DNA of 64,000 bases from Pseudanabaena sp. UWO311 (GTDB taxonomy: Bacteria > Cyanobacteriota > Cyanobacteriia > Pseudanabaenales > Pseudanabaenaceae): contig NZ_SJEE01000007.1 in NCBI RefSeq assembly GCF_006937785.1, forward strand, positions 104,680 to 168,679. The letters are read 5' to 3'. Below the pieces are notes generated by a model. That model was not told the origin of the DNA. It made no database searches and saw only the letters and a program-made list of their open reading frames with translations. Below are positions 35,975 through 46,601 of this stretch, one piece after another; within the stretch, counting starts at the first letter, position 1, and every line of letters begins with the position of its first letter. Position numbers and translations under genes: made by a program.

Positions 35975-37339
35975 ATGGCGATCGCATCAATCAATCCTGT
36001 AACGGGAGAAGTATTAAAGACTTTCGAGCCTTTGACAGATCAAGAACTTGAGCATAAATTGGCACTTGCCGATCGCACCTTTGCTACCTATAAGCATAGT
36101 AGTTTTAGCGATCGCGCCCAATGGATGAACCAAGCTGCCGATATTCTGGAGGCGAAAAAAACAGAATTCGGGATTATCATGACGCTCGAAATGGGGAAAA
36201 CACTGAAAAGTGCGATCGCGGAAATCGAGAAATGCGCTAATCTCTGTCGTTTTTATGCCGAACATGCACCCCAATTTTTAGCAGATACAATCGCGCAAAC
36301 CGATGCTAGCCGCACCCTAATTCGCTATCAACCTATGGGAATTATTCTAGCGGTGATGCCTTGGAACTTTCCCTTTTGGCAAGTATTTCGTTTTGCCGTA
36401 CCTTGCTTGATGGCAGGAAATGTGGGACTGCTCAAACATGCTTCTAATGTGCCGCAATGTGCCTTAGCGATCGCGGAAATCTTCCACGCAGCGGGTGTGC
36501 CTGAAGGAGCATTTCAAACTTTACTGATTGGGGCAGATCGCGTGGCAAATTTAGTAGCGGATAGTCGTGTCAAAGCTGCCACGTTAACTGGCAGTGAACC
36601 TGCGGGGCAAAGTCTAGCCGCGATCGCGGGGCATCATCTCAAAAAAGTTGTTTTGGAACTAGGGGGAAGCGATCCGTTTATTGTTCTGAAATGTGCAGAT
36701 TTGGATTTGGCGGTAAGCACCGCAGTAACAGCACGGGTAATGAATAATGGTCAAACTTGTATTGCTGCGAAGCGATTTATTGTCGAAGAGGCGATCGCCG
36801 ATCAGTTTATTTCTAAATTTGTGGAGAAATTCAAAGCTCTAAAAGTGGGCGATCCAATGCAACCTGAAACTGACGTGGGGCCACTTGCTACGCCGCAAAT
36901 TTTAAATGAACTAGATTTGCAGGTGAAAGCCACTGTCGATCTAGGCGCAAAGGTATTAGTTGGTGGCTATCGACTAAAAGAGAAAGGTAATTTCTACGCG
37001 CCAACGATTTTGGCAGATATTCCCTTGGGAGCGCCGCCCTATCAAGAAGAATTTTTTGGTCCCGTCGCGTCAGTATTTCGTGTTAAGAATTTGACCGAGG
37101 CGATCGCCCTTGCGAATAGCACTAACTTTGGCTTGGGGGCGAGCTTTTGGAGCAATGATCAACAAGAAATAGAGACAGCGATCGAACAAATCGAGGCGGG
37201 TGCAGTCTTTGTCAATGGTATGGTCAAATCCGATCCGCGTGTTCCTTTTGGGGGCATTAAGCGATCGGGTTTTGGTCGTGAGCTAGGGCTAGAAGGTATT
37301 CGCGAATTTGTGAATATTAAAACTATCTGGATTAAATAA
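35975..37339 (+). CDS. gabD: Succinate-semialdehyde dehydrogenase (NAD(P)+)
   Basis: 454 residues. Aldehyde-dehydrogenase motifs: the glutamate in [12 protein letters not shown] (~228) and catalytic Cys in [12 protein letters not shown] (~262). The N-terminus [20 protein letters not shown] is typical of cyanobacterial SSADH. It oxidises succinic semialdehyde to succinate. A TPP-dependent decarboxylase follows after 58 bp; together they match the pair known from Synechococcus sp. PCC 7002 that bypasses 2-oxoglutarate dehydrogenase. Confidence 0.93.
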   Translation: MAIASINPVTGEVLKTFEPLTDQELEHKLALADRTFATYKHSSFSDRAQWMNQAADILEAKKTEFGIIMTLEMGKTLKSAIAEIEKCANLCRFYAEHAPQFLADTIAQTDASRTLIRYQPMGIILAVMPWNFPFWQVFRFAVPCLMAGNVGLLKHASNVPQCALAIAEIFHAAGVPEGAFQTLLIGADRVANLVADSRVKAATLTGSEPAGQSLAAIAGHHLKKVVLELGGSDPFIVLKCADLDLAVSTAVTARVMNNGQTCIAAKRFIVEEAIADQFISKFVEKFKALKVGDPMQPETDVGPLATPQILNELDLQVKATVDLGAKVLVGGYRLKEKGNFYAPTILADIPLGAPPYQEEFFGPVASVFRVKNLTEAIALANSTNFGLGASFWSNDQQEIETAIEQIEAGAVFVNGMVKSDPRVPFGGIKRSGFGRELGLEGIREFVNIKTIWIK

Positions 37340-37397
37340 ACCCTATTTGGATTCACACGCTTTGCGTGCAACTCCAAACTTAATTTGTGAGGAAGCT

Positions 37398-39038
37398 ATG
37401 AACACCGCAGAATTATTAGTCAAATGTTTGGAAAATGAGGGCGTAGAGTATATCTTTGGACTGCCTGGGGAAGAGAATATGGCGGTTCTTAATGCCCTTG
37501 AAAACTCATCGATTAAATTTATTACTACTCGCCATGAGCAAGGCGCTGCCTTTATGGCGGATGTCTATGGAAGGCTGACAGGCAAACCAGGAGTATGTCT
37601 ATCGACCCTTGGACCCGGAGCCACCAATTTAATGACGGGGGTTGCCGATGCGAATTTGGACTGTGCCCCGCTAATCGCAATTACAGGGCAGGTGGGAACT
37701 GACCGTATGCATTCTAATTCCCATCAATATCTCGATCTGGTTGCGATGTTTGAGCCTGTAACTAAATGGAATGCGCAAATCGTCCGTCCTAGTATCACTC
37801 CTGAAATTGTGCGTAAAGCCTTTAAACTGGCTAAGTCTGAGAAACCAGGAGCAGTGCATATTGATTTACCCGAAAATATTGCCGATATGGAAGTGACGGG
37901 TCAGCCCTTATTGATTAAAGGCGATCGCAATTCGATGTATGCATCCTATCGCAGCCTATCAGAAGCAGCTCTACTGATTGCTCAAGCAAAAAATCCTTTG
38001 ATTTTGGTTGGAAATGGTGCGATTCGTTCCCAAGCTAGTCAAGCTTTGACTGATTTTGCAACGCGCTTAAATATTCCTGTGGCAAATACCTTTATGGGTA
38101 AGGGTGTCATTCCTTATCGCCATCCTCTGGCGCTTTGGTCAATCGGTTTACAGCAAAGAGATGTGATTAATTGTGCTTTTGATGAAACGGATTTGGTAAT
38201 AGCAGTTGGCTATGACTTAATCGAATACTCACCCAAGAAATGGAATCCCAAAGGTACAATTCCGATCATTCACATTGCGGAGCTAACGGCAGAAGTCGAT
38301 AGCAGCTATATGCCACAGGTAGAAATTGTGGGTGATATTTCCGATTCATTAATGGAGATTATGCACCGTTGCGATCGCACAGGAAGGCAAGATCCCCATG
38401 CGATCGCCTTGCGTCCCCAAGTTCTCGCCACCTATGAGCAGTACGCCCATGATGATGGGTTTCCGATTAAGCCACAAAAGATCATCTACGATCTGCGCCA
38501 AGTCATGGCAGCCGAAGACATCGTAATTTCTGATGTGGGAGCGCATAAAATGTGGATGGCGAGGCATTACCATTGCGATCGCCCCAATACTTGCATTATT
38601 TCTAATGGTTTTGCAGCGATGGGGATCGCTATCCCAGGAGCGATCGCGGCGAAACTCGTCAATCCTGATCTCAAGATTGTCGCTGTCACAGGTGATGGCG
38701 GCTTTATGATGAATATGCAGGAACTGGAAACTGCCACTCGCATTGGTACGCCCTTTGTGACGCTGATCTTTAATGATGGCGGTTTTGGACTCATTGAATG
38801 GAAGCAACAAATCCATTACGGTCGATCGGCTTTTATCAAATTTGGCAACCCTGATTTTGTGAAACTTGCCGAAAGTATGGGACTTAAAGGCTATCGCGTT
38901 ACTTCAGCAATGGATTTAATTCCGACGCTTAAGGAAGCTCTTGAGCAAGATGTTCCTGCCGTTATTGATTGCCCCGTTGATTACCGTGAAAACATGCTTT
39001 TTTCTCGCAAAGTTGGTGAGTTATCTTGCCCAATGTAA
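37398..39038 (+). CDS. 2-oxoglutarate decarboxylase (acetolactate-synthase-like, TPP-dependent)
   Basis: 546 residues from the ATG at 37398, preceded by GAGGAAGC. An upstream in-frame ATG at 37347 lacks such a site. The fold is that of the ALS/POX family: GLPGEENMAVL, TTRHEQGAAFMADVYGRLTG (activating Glu) and the TPP motif GDGGFMMNMQELETATRIG ... NDGGFGLIEW. Automated annotation usually calls it acetolactate synthase large subunit. Its linkage to SSADH makes 2-oxoglutarate to succinic semialdehyde the more likely reaction, completing the TCA cycle. Confidence 0.86.
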   Translation: MNTAELLVKCLENEGVEYIFGLPGEENMAVLNALENSSIKFITTRHEQGAAFMADVYGRLTGKPGVCLSTLGPGATNLMTGVADANLDCAPLIAITGQVGTDRMHSNSHQYLDLVAMFEPVTKWNAQIVRPSITPEIVRKAFKLAKSEKPGAVHIDLPENIADMEVTGQPLLIKGDRNSMYASYRSLSEAALLIAQAKNPLILVGNGAIRSQASQALTDFATRLNIPVANTFMGKGVIPYRHPLALWSIGLQQRDVINCAFDETDLVIAVGYDLIEYSPKKWNPKGTIPIIHIAELTAEVDSSYMPQVEIVGDISDSLMEIMHRCDRTGRQDPHAIALRPQVLATYEQYAHDDGFPIKPQKIIYDLRQVMAAEDIVISDVGAHKMWMARHYHCDRPNTCIISNGFAAMGIAIPGAIAAKLVNPDLKIVAVTGDGGFMMNMQELETATRIGTPFVTLIFNDGGFGLIEWKQQIHYGRSAFIKFGNPDFVKLAESMGLKGYRVTSAMDLIPTLKEALEQDVPAVIDCPVDYRENMLFSRKVGELSCPM

Positions 39039-39049
39039 GTAGCTATAAC

Positions 39050-39092
39050 CCAGATACTGAAACGCCCGCAAAGCGGGTGCGTCAGTGTCTGG
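39050..39092 (+). terminator. Hairpin after the 2-oxoglutarate bypass operon
   Basis: CCAGATACTGAaACGCCCGC pairs with GCGGGTGCGTCAGTGTCTGG around an AAA loop, followed by TTTT. It separates the operon from the trailer end of the CRISPR array. Confidence 0.85.
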
Positions 39093-39176
39093 TTTTAAAA
39101 GTTCAAAAATAGATCTCTGATTCAAATCTGAAGTGCAACACGTAGGCTAGTATTCTGAGAACACAAAAATTTTGTT

Positions 39177-42100
39177 TTGCTCAACGCCTTTCGGCATCAG
39201 AGATTCAACACTACGATCGCGCTTACCGATGAAAAGGTTGCAGAATTGTGCTCAACGCCTTTCGGCATCAGAGATTCGACACAGCATCAAGAGATTCTCA
39301 ATCTAATTCTTCTTCACGTGCTCAACGCCTTTCGGCATCAGAGATTCGACACATGACAAAGATTATTTTCTGTTTGAGGATAAAGCTAGTGCTCAACGCC
39401 TTTCGGCATCAGAGATTCGACACCATCGGATAGACCGCCATTTGTGAAGGACTCTAATAGTGCTCAACGCCTTTCGGCATCAGAGATTCGACACAGTCCC
39501 AAAGCATTGAATGTGGCGATCGCGTAGTAGTGCTCAACGCCTTTCGGCATCAGAGATTCGACACAAACTTCACTTTTTTAAAGCTATGCCAGTAATATGT
39601 GCTCAACGCCTTTCGGCATCAGAGATTCGACACCCAGAGGGAGGATTATCAGAATACAGTCGTAAGAATCGTGCTCAACGCCTTTCGGCATCAGAGATTC
39701 GACACAAATTACATTTAGCTGAGTCTTTGGCTCAAGATTTAGGTGCTCAACGCCTTTCGGCATCAGAGATTCGACACAACATTTTGCCTGCCCTTCTTGA
39801 TTACCTAAGTAGTGCTCAACGCCTTTCGGCATCAGAGATTCGACACTAATATTAGCTTTACCGATCGCAATAGGTTGTTCGTGCTCAACGCCTTTCGGCA
39901 TCAGAGATTCGACACTAATCCCTCCTTTATTCACGGTTGCAGTTTCCTCTCGGTGCTCAACGCCTTTCGGCATCAGAGATTCGACACGGAGTATTTGAGA
40001 AGATTACTTCAACCTCCAGCTCGTGCTCAACGCCTTTCGGCATCAGAGATTCGACACAGAAGCATCAAGAGATTCTCAATCTAATCCTTTTGGTGCTCAA
40101 CGCCTTTCGGCATCAGAGATTCGACACCCAAGGCAAACATAATCTTCTTCGCAGTTTGGCTTTGTGCTCAACGCCTTTCGGCATCAGAGATTCGACACAT
40201 TCTGTAACGGAGTGCGATCCATGACATCTCAAATGTGCTCAACGCCTTTCGGCATCAGAGATTCGACACGAATCCGTCAGCGATCGCAAAATTATCTAGT
40301 CCAATTTGTGCTCAACGCCTTTCGGCATCAGAGATTCGACACAGATAAAGCCGATAAACTTTTATTTGATTGCTTTGACTGTGCTCAACGCCTTTCGGCA
40401 TCAGAGATTCGACACGATGAATTGATTACTGTGCCTTGTTCTCCATCTTGTGCTCAACGCCTTTCGGCATCAGAGATTCGACACGGTTAACGAGAGAGAC
40501 TCGAACTCTCCCTATGGGTGTGCTCAACGCCTTTCGGCATCAGAGATTCGACACGATTGGAATGAGTGTAGACAAACAGCCCTAATACTTGTGCTCAACG
40601 CCTTTCGGCATCAGAGATTCGACACGGGCGCTTGCTCATCTCCTGTTCATTGCGGTGGTAGTGCTCAACGCCTTTCGGCATCAGAGATTCGACACATCGC
40701 GGCATCGGTGAAGCTGAAATCACGCGACATGTGCTCAACGCCTTTCGGCATCAGAGATTCGACACTCATTGCCACGGTAATCGGTGCGAAAACTCCAATG
40801 TGCTCAACGCCTTTCGGCATCAGAGATTCGACACAATGATCGGCAATGGCGCGATCGCTCATAAGTTGCGTGCTCAACGCCTTTCGGCATCAGAGATTCG
40901 ACACGTTCTCTCGCAGAGATGGGAAAAGCTGTACCCTTCGTGCTCAACGCCTTTCGGCATCAGAGATTCGACACTTTGAGGAGATTGTTGCAGCCTCCAG
41001 CACCCTCAAGTGCTCAACGCCTTTCGGCATCAGAGATTCGACACAGTAAAGAAAAGTCAAAAGAATGTGGAGATTTAATGTGCTCAACGCCTTTCGGCAT
41101 CAGAGATTCGACACTTCTACGTTCCCATCAGGATAAAGGCGTAGAAATCGTGCTCAACGCCTTTCGGCATCAGAGATTCGACACCGTTCTAAGACTTGCA
41201 GCTTACCAACATTCAACAAGTGCTCAACGCCTTTCGGCATCAGAGATTCGACACAAAATACTAAAACAGGTGTGACTAGAGTTATTCCGTGCTCAACGCC
41301 TTTCGGCATCAGAGATTCGACACTTAGGATTTTTTGGGCGTTGAAGCGGGGTTTAGTGTGCTCAACGCCTTTCGGCATCAGAGATTCGACACTATCGATT
41401 GATGCTTTGTGGTTTCCTAGTACCGTGTGCTCAACGCCTTTCGGCATCAGAGATTCGACACTTCGTTAATTTTGAACGGTGTTCCATACCATCCAATGTG
41501 CTCAACGCCTTTCGGCATCAGAGATTCGACACACACTCAAGTTAACTATTCTTTTTTCAAAGGGTTTAGTGCTCAACGCCTTTCGGCATCAGAGATTCGA
41601 CACGTACTTGAAGATATTCAAGAAAAGAGTGGAGTGGAGTGCTCAACGCCTTTCGGCATCAGAGATTCGACACACACAGTCAACAACAAAATCCTTACTA
41701 GAACAGATCCGTGCTCAACGCCTTTCGGCATCAGAGATTCGACACGTGGAGTGGACATGTTTGTCCGACGCGACAAAAAAAGTGCTCAACGCCTTTCGGC
41801 ATCAGAGATTCGACACTACTGGCGATACGGGTCAACAGTCGGGCGACGCTAGTGCTCAACGCCTTTCGGCATCAGAGATTCGACACACATTATTAGCTGA
41901 AGCTCCAGTAGAACGTTTAGGTGCTCAACGCCTTTCGGCATCAGAGATTCGACACAACAGGAAATCAAAATGATAAAAACTACTATTTTGTGCTCAACGC
42001 CTTTCGGCATCAGAGATTCGACACAAATATCCTCGTTTGCGGAATGATTGATATAATTTGTGCTCAACGCCTTTCGGCATCAGAGATTCGACACAAAGGA

Positions 42101-44282
42101 GATGGACTATTTGAATTTTTGTACAATCATCGTGCTCAACGCCTTTCGGCATCAGAGATTCGACACGATTGCAAATGCTTGGTAATCTGATGATACTTTT
42201 TTGTGCTCAACGCCTTTCGGCATCAGAGATTCGACACTTGTCAAACCGCTTGTCGATTCTCACAAAGCTATGTGCTCAACGCCTTTCGGCATCAGAGATT
42301 CGACACCAGTATTCAGCGCAAACTTAGAAGGGTTTGGCAATAGTGCTCAACGCCTTTCGGCATCAGAGATTCGACACCCTGTAGTTGTTTGCAATATCTC
42401 TAAATTAGTATGTGCTCAACGCCTTTCGGCATCAGAGATTCGACACCAAAGCAGAGATAATCTCAACTATCAATCTACACAGTGCTCAACGCCTTTCGGC
42501 ATCAGAGATTCGACACGAATAATAAAGGTTTTAGTACCTTCAATATTCTGAGCGTGCTCAACGCCTTTCGGCATCAGAGATTCGACACCCTTGCACTGGT
42601 GTATAATCCACGATTTCCCCCTGCCGTGCTCAACGCCTTTCGGCATCAGAGATTCGACACTTCCACCTCCACAAACTCACGAGACACAATATTTTGTGCT
42701 CAACGCCTTTCGGCATCAGAGATTCGACACGACCCGCTCCAACAGAACCCATAGTTCCCATTCCGTGCTCAACGCCTTTCGGCATCAGAGATTCGACACC
42801 TTTTAGCCCTGCGCCCTCGGTGCAGAATTAATGTGTGCTCAACGCCTTTCGGCATCAGAGATTCGACACACTCGAATCTTAGAAATTGACCTGCGGCAAT
42901 TCTGCCGTGCTCAACGCCTTTCGGCATCAGAGATTCGACACCTCGGCAGTCCTGACCAAGATTTCTGAAGGCTTAGGTGCTCAACGCCTTTCGGCATCAG
43001 AGATTCGACACATTGATTTTCTTGCGATGTCGGATCTGGTGTTTCTTGTGCTCAACGCCTTTCGGCATCAGAGATTCGACACAGAAAATTCAGGCATTTT
43101 AACTACCTCTACCTAGTTTGTGCTCAACGCCTTTCGGCATCAGAGATTCGACACCAGCTTGATTAATTCTCTCGGTAATTCTCTTCCTTTGTGCTCAACG
43201 CCTTTCGGCATCAGAGATTCGACACTTCCATCTGCTTTGTAGACCGCAACCCTGCTAGTATGTGCTCAACGCCTTTCGGCATCAGAGATTCGACACATAA
43301 AGACGCGATATTTGTTCCCGTCATCAGATTGTGCTCAACGCCTTTCGGCATCAGAGATTCGACACTTCCCCCTTGGGATACGACCGTAATTCCACTACTT
43401 CGTGCTCAACGCCTTTCGGCATCAGAGATTCGACACGGCGATCATCCCGTGCATATCCCCGCAAATTTATGTGCTCAACGCCTTTCGGCATCAGAGATTC
43501 GACACCAGGTCATCAAAACCCATAAAAGCGCCAATAGTCTCCGTGTGCTCAACGCCTTTCGGCATCAGAGATTCGACACGAGGCTGTCTAGCCTCACCTT
43601 TGCCCATTGTTGATTGTGCTCAACGCCTTTCGGCATCAGAGATTCGACACCTAAAATTGGCAACGGCAAAGGTGCGCAAGTATCTCGTGCTCAACGCCTT
43701 TCGGCATCAGAGATTCGACACACAGATCTGCTTGACGACATGGCAACCGATTTAAAGTGCTCAACGCCTTTCGGCATCAGAGATTCGACACATCTGTTTC
43801 TAGTGCTTTCTTTGAAGGTCAAAAATCGTGCTCAACGCCTTTCGGCATCAGAGATTCGACACTATCTTCCTTCGTCTTATCAAACCGCTTATCGATGTGC
43901 TCAACGCCTTTCGGCATCAGAGATTCGACACATAAAATCTTCAAACTTGAAACCATCTGCGATCGGTGCTCAACGCCTTTCGGCATCAGAGATTCGACAC
44001 AAAAATGAGAAAGAGCGATCGGTAATTCCGAATTGGTGCTCAACGCCTTTCGGCATCAGAGATTCGACACAAAAATATGCTTGACTTTGAATTTTTCAAT
44101 GCTCATGTGCTCAACGCCTTTCGGCATCAGAGATTCGACACGGATACTATCAGGCACGCATTTTCCGATGATCTTCGTGCTCAACGCCTTTCGGCATCAG
44201 AGATTCGACACATAATCCTGCTTTCCCCGCTGCTGTAGGAGCTGCTCGTGCTCAACGCCTTTCGGCATCAGAGATTCGACAC
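39177..44282 (-). CRISPR. Type I CRISPR array, 73 repeats and 72 spacers
   Basis: The 35-bp repeat reads, on the - strand, GTGTCGAATCTCTGATGCC then GAAAGGCGTTGAGCAC. I count 73 copies, starting at 39177 and ending with the copy at 44248. Spacers are 34-37 bp (mean period 70.4 bp). Only the leftmost copy (39177-39211) is altered, at two positions. A degenerate repeat marks the trailer end, so the leader is on the right beside cas2 and transcription runs leftward. The repeat RNA forms a hairpin (AUGCC-GAAA-GGCGU), leaving a 7-8 nt handle (U)UGAGCAC, as expected for Cas6 processing. All open frames across the array are artefacts. Confidence 0.98.
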
Positions 44283-44528
44283 AGCGACAGCCAAAACCCT
44301 TATAGAGTTTATAACGGAAGCCAATCTTGCAAGCACTTCATAAGAATAGTATAAATCGCCACTAAAGCTAACAACTTTTTCTAAGCCAAACACCCTTAAA
44401 CTCATACCTAGCATGACAAACAAACAATACAAGCACCTCAGTTCCCCAAAGATATATTGAAACAACTACACATAAGGGCATTGAGGTCTGATGGACAAGC
44501 CGAAGCTCAAAACAGTCGGTGATCCATG
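44283..44528 (-). promoter_or_regulatory. CRISPR leader
   Basis: The AT-rich 246 bp between cas2 and the first (newest) repeat on the - strand. TATAAA at 44313-44308 is a plausible -10, but I find no good -35. New spacers should be inserted next to 44282. Small overlapping open frames here on both strands are not supported as genes. Confidence 0.75.
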
Positions 44529-44822
44529 CTAAAAAATCCGATGATGATCGCAGGTCGTTGTCCAAGACTCAGAACGATTGCAAGAAATCATTCTTGAGAC
44601 ACAGCGATCGCACATCCCAGCCAAAAGCAAACTATCATCAGCCGTCAGGATTTTTTCTAGCTCCCATCGCAACTTCTCGCGATCGCGCATATTCAACGCA
44701 CAACGAAAAATTGAGTATTGAACCCGATCGCCATAGCCTTGCAAAAGCTTATAAGCTTTGCGCCATCTTTTCGGATCGCGAATGTCATAGCAAATTAAAT
44801 ACCAGTTCTTTGTTTCAGCCAC
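44529..44822 (-). CDS. cas2: CRISPR-associated endoribonuclease-fold protein Cas2
   Basis: 97 residues. NWYLICYDIRDPKRWRKAYKLLQGYGDRVQYSIFRC is the Cas2 ferredoxin fold with the conserved Asp in YDIRD. The C-terminal tail is slightly longer than usual. It forms the integrase complex with Cas1. The start codon lies 4 bp after the cas4-cas1 stop. Confidence 0.95.
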   Translation of the reverse strand: MAETKNWYLICYDIRDPKRWRKAYKLLQGYGDRVQYSIFRCALNMRDREKLRWELEKILTADDSLLLAGMCDRCVSRMISCNRSESWTTTCDHHRIF

Positions 44823-44826
44823 TGGA

Positions 44827-46518
44827 CTACCTCAAAACCAATTGAGCAAATAGACCTTCTTCTCCATTCCATTCTTTCTCTAGTAAACGAACTTCCAACT
44901 CAAACAAACGGCGATAAGTTAACGAATATCCCAAAACAGGATGTTTCCAACTCTCCTGCTTCCGCTTCTCATAGATATCAATAAACTTACGCCGCCCCGA
45001 CTCACTTAGCCATACCTGAGCGCCGCGAATTTCAAAATCCTCCTGAACCTGCCACTGACCACGATTGATTGAAGCCACGATCGGCATATCCACCAAAGGT
45101 ACACGAAAAATCTCAATCAAATCCAAAGCCAAAGGCGGTGCTTGCGTTCGCGGCTGGTGGTAAAACCCAAGCGCAGGCTCCAAACCCACCGCCAAAATTG
45201 CACTCATCACATCCTTCAATAAAAGTGCATACCCAAACCCCAATAAAGCATTAAAACGGTCTTTAGGAGGACGACGATTGCGATCGCTAAACTGCATTTC
45301 CATCGGTACATCAGCACCTAAAAGTTTAGGCAAAGCCCCAAAATACAAAGCCGCTAAATTGCCTTCTAATCCTAAAAGTGAAGGAATAGAATTTACCTCT
45401 GGAATTTGCTTGAGGATAATTTGCATCTGCTTAATCGCCTTTTCCAGATCCTCTGGAACTTGCTCCATTCCACGTTGACCCCGCATCAAAAATTTGCGTT
45501 GTCCCTTGCCGCGACAAATCACCAGTTTCTTAGCCAAATCCAGACACTTATCAGGATTACTCAAAGCTGCATATTGGCGAATACGTCTCTGGATACTGCC
45601 ATTACGCGGATCGAAACTGCCCACATAGCGCCCACCCCCCGACACAAAATGCACACCAATATCTTGAGAAACACAAAGATGTAGAGCCTGAGTCGAGATT
45701 TGCGAAAAGCTATGTAAAACCAACTGTCCAATTTGCTTGGCTGGCACAATCTCCTCAGAGCGATCGCGCTTCACAATTTTGATTTGTTCGCCTTTCTTAC
45801 CAACACTCGTACCAGCCTCAAGTACATGGATTACCTCACGTTCGTCATCTTTGGGGAATAGCCTCACAGGTTGCCATTCGCGATCGTGCGCTAATCTCGC
45901 TTCTTCAGGTAGACACACAGGTGAAAGAGAGCATCGCCCACAAAGCCTTTCATTATCGGTAACTGGTGGTCGGCAAGGTGAAGCACGTAAATATTTTGAT
46001 CTAGCGATCGCATCACGCACTAATTTTCTACCTTCATCATCAAGGGTTACATGAACTAAAACATTGTCGGCATGGTAACGAATCCTTCCCTCTTGAATCG
46101 AAATCCCCAAAGCCATCTCAAGCAAATAGGCATAGGCAAGGATCTGCAAGTGATCGCTTTCCCATGCGACCGGCTGTTTGTTTTTGTCTCGCGCCGCTTT
46201 ACCCCGTTTATGTTCATAGGGAATTGTCTGACCGTTGCGGGTACGTAGAGCATCAACCTTGCCACGCAAACCCAGTTCAGCACTTTCTAAAAAAAGTTCA
46301 TCCCAGTCCTCATCTTCTTGTTTCTCAAGTTCAGCATGGAGCCGTCGTCCTGCAAAAACTGCGGCATCTTGGGTATAGAGTTCTTCTACTTCTTCGAGAT
46401 AAAACAGACGTTCGCAGTAGGCTAATGCATGGAGAGCCGAAACACGGATCGTATCTTGTGCGGTATCGCCAGTTTCTGCCAATCGTAAATCAGTCTTATC
46501 AAATTCTAGTGCCAACAT
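44827..46518 (-). CDS. cas4-cas1: Cas4-Cas1 fusion protein
   Basis: 563 residues. The N-terminal ~215 residues are Cas4: CERLFYLEE (first cysteine), the RecB-type motifs LRGKVDALR and YEHKRGKAA, and CGRCSLSPVC (three further cysteines for a 4Fe-4S cluster). The remainder is Cas1: the metal-binding Glu in LGLEGNLAALYFGAL, then NALLGFGYALLLKDV, and the His/Asp region EPALGFYHQPRTQAPPLALDLIE. The fusion links protospacer trimming and PAM selection (Cas4) with integration (Cas1). Fused Cas4-Cas1 is characteristic of some type I-B/I-G loci. Confidence 0.96.
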   Translation of the reverse strand: MLALEFDKTDLRLAETGDTAQDTIRVSALHALAYCERLFYLEEVEELYTQDAAVFAGRRLHAELEKQEDEDWDELFLESAELGLRGKVDALRTRNGQTIPYEHKRGKAARDKNKQPVAWESDHLQILAYAYLLEMALGISIQEGRIRYHADNVLVHVTLDDEGRKLVRDAIARSKYLRASPCRPPVTDNERLCGRCSLSPVCLPEEARLAHDREWQPVRLFPKDDEREVIHVLEAGTSVGKKGEQIKIVKRDRSEEIVPAKQIGQLVLHSFSQISTQALHLCVSQDIGVHFVSGGGRYVGSFDPRNGSIQRRIRQYAALSNPDKCLDLAKKLVICRGKGQRKFLMRGQRGMEQVPEDLEKAIKQMQIILKQIPEVNSIPSLLGLEGNLAALYFGALPKLLGADVPMEMQFSDRNRRPPKDRFNALLGFGYALLLKDVMSAILAVGLEPALGFYHQPRTQAPPLALDLIEIFRVPLVDMPIVASINRGQWQVQEDFEIRGAQVWLSESGRRKFIDIYEKRKQESWKHPVLGYSLTYRRLFELEVRLLEKEWNGEEGLFAQLVLR

Positions 46519-46567
46519 ATTTCATTACCTCCAATTATATTTAGGTGCAAAAACGATAAAAGTTAAT

Positions 46568-46596
46568 TTTGCGCCTAGCGGCATCAGAGGTAGAAA
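46568..46596 (-). ncRNA. Repeat-derived hairpin between cas5 and cas4-cas1
   Basis: On the - strand CCTCTGATGCCGCTAGGCGC matches the central part of the CRISPR repeat with the stem GATGCC/GGCG(C) kept and the loop changed from GAAA to GCTA. The handle-side bases (GTTGAGCAC) are absent, so it is not a guide unit. It is a possible Cas6 cleavage or binding site within the operon mRNA. Confidence 0.7.
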
Positions 46597-46601
46597 AAGT
46601 A

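Noticed and set aside
40485..40519. tRNA gene in the array
   Set aside because: Only the 3' half of a tRNA is present and it is a 35-nt spacer.
39248..44215. Many open frames on both strands with repeated NAFRHQRFDT, CSTPFGIRDST, AQRLSASEIRH or VESLMPKGVEH units
   Set aside because: They are translations of the 35-bp CRISPR repeat in different frames and strands.
39177..44282. Array transcribed on the + strand
   Set aside because: The degenerate repeat is at the left end and the handle/hairpin order fits the - strand; the leader side adjoins cas2.
44268..44565. Two ~65-codon leftward frames in the leader
   Set aside because: They overlap the last repeat and cas2 in other frames and show no protein-like pattern.
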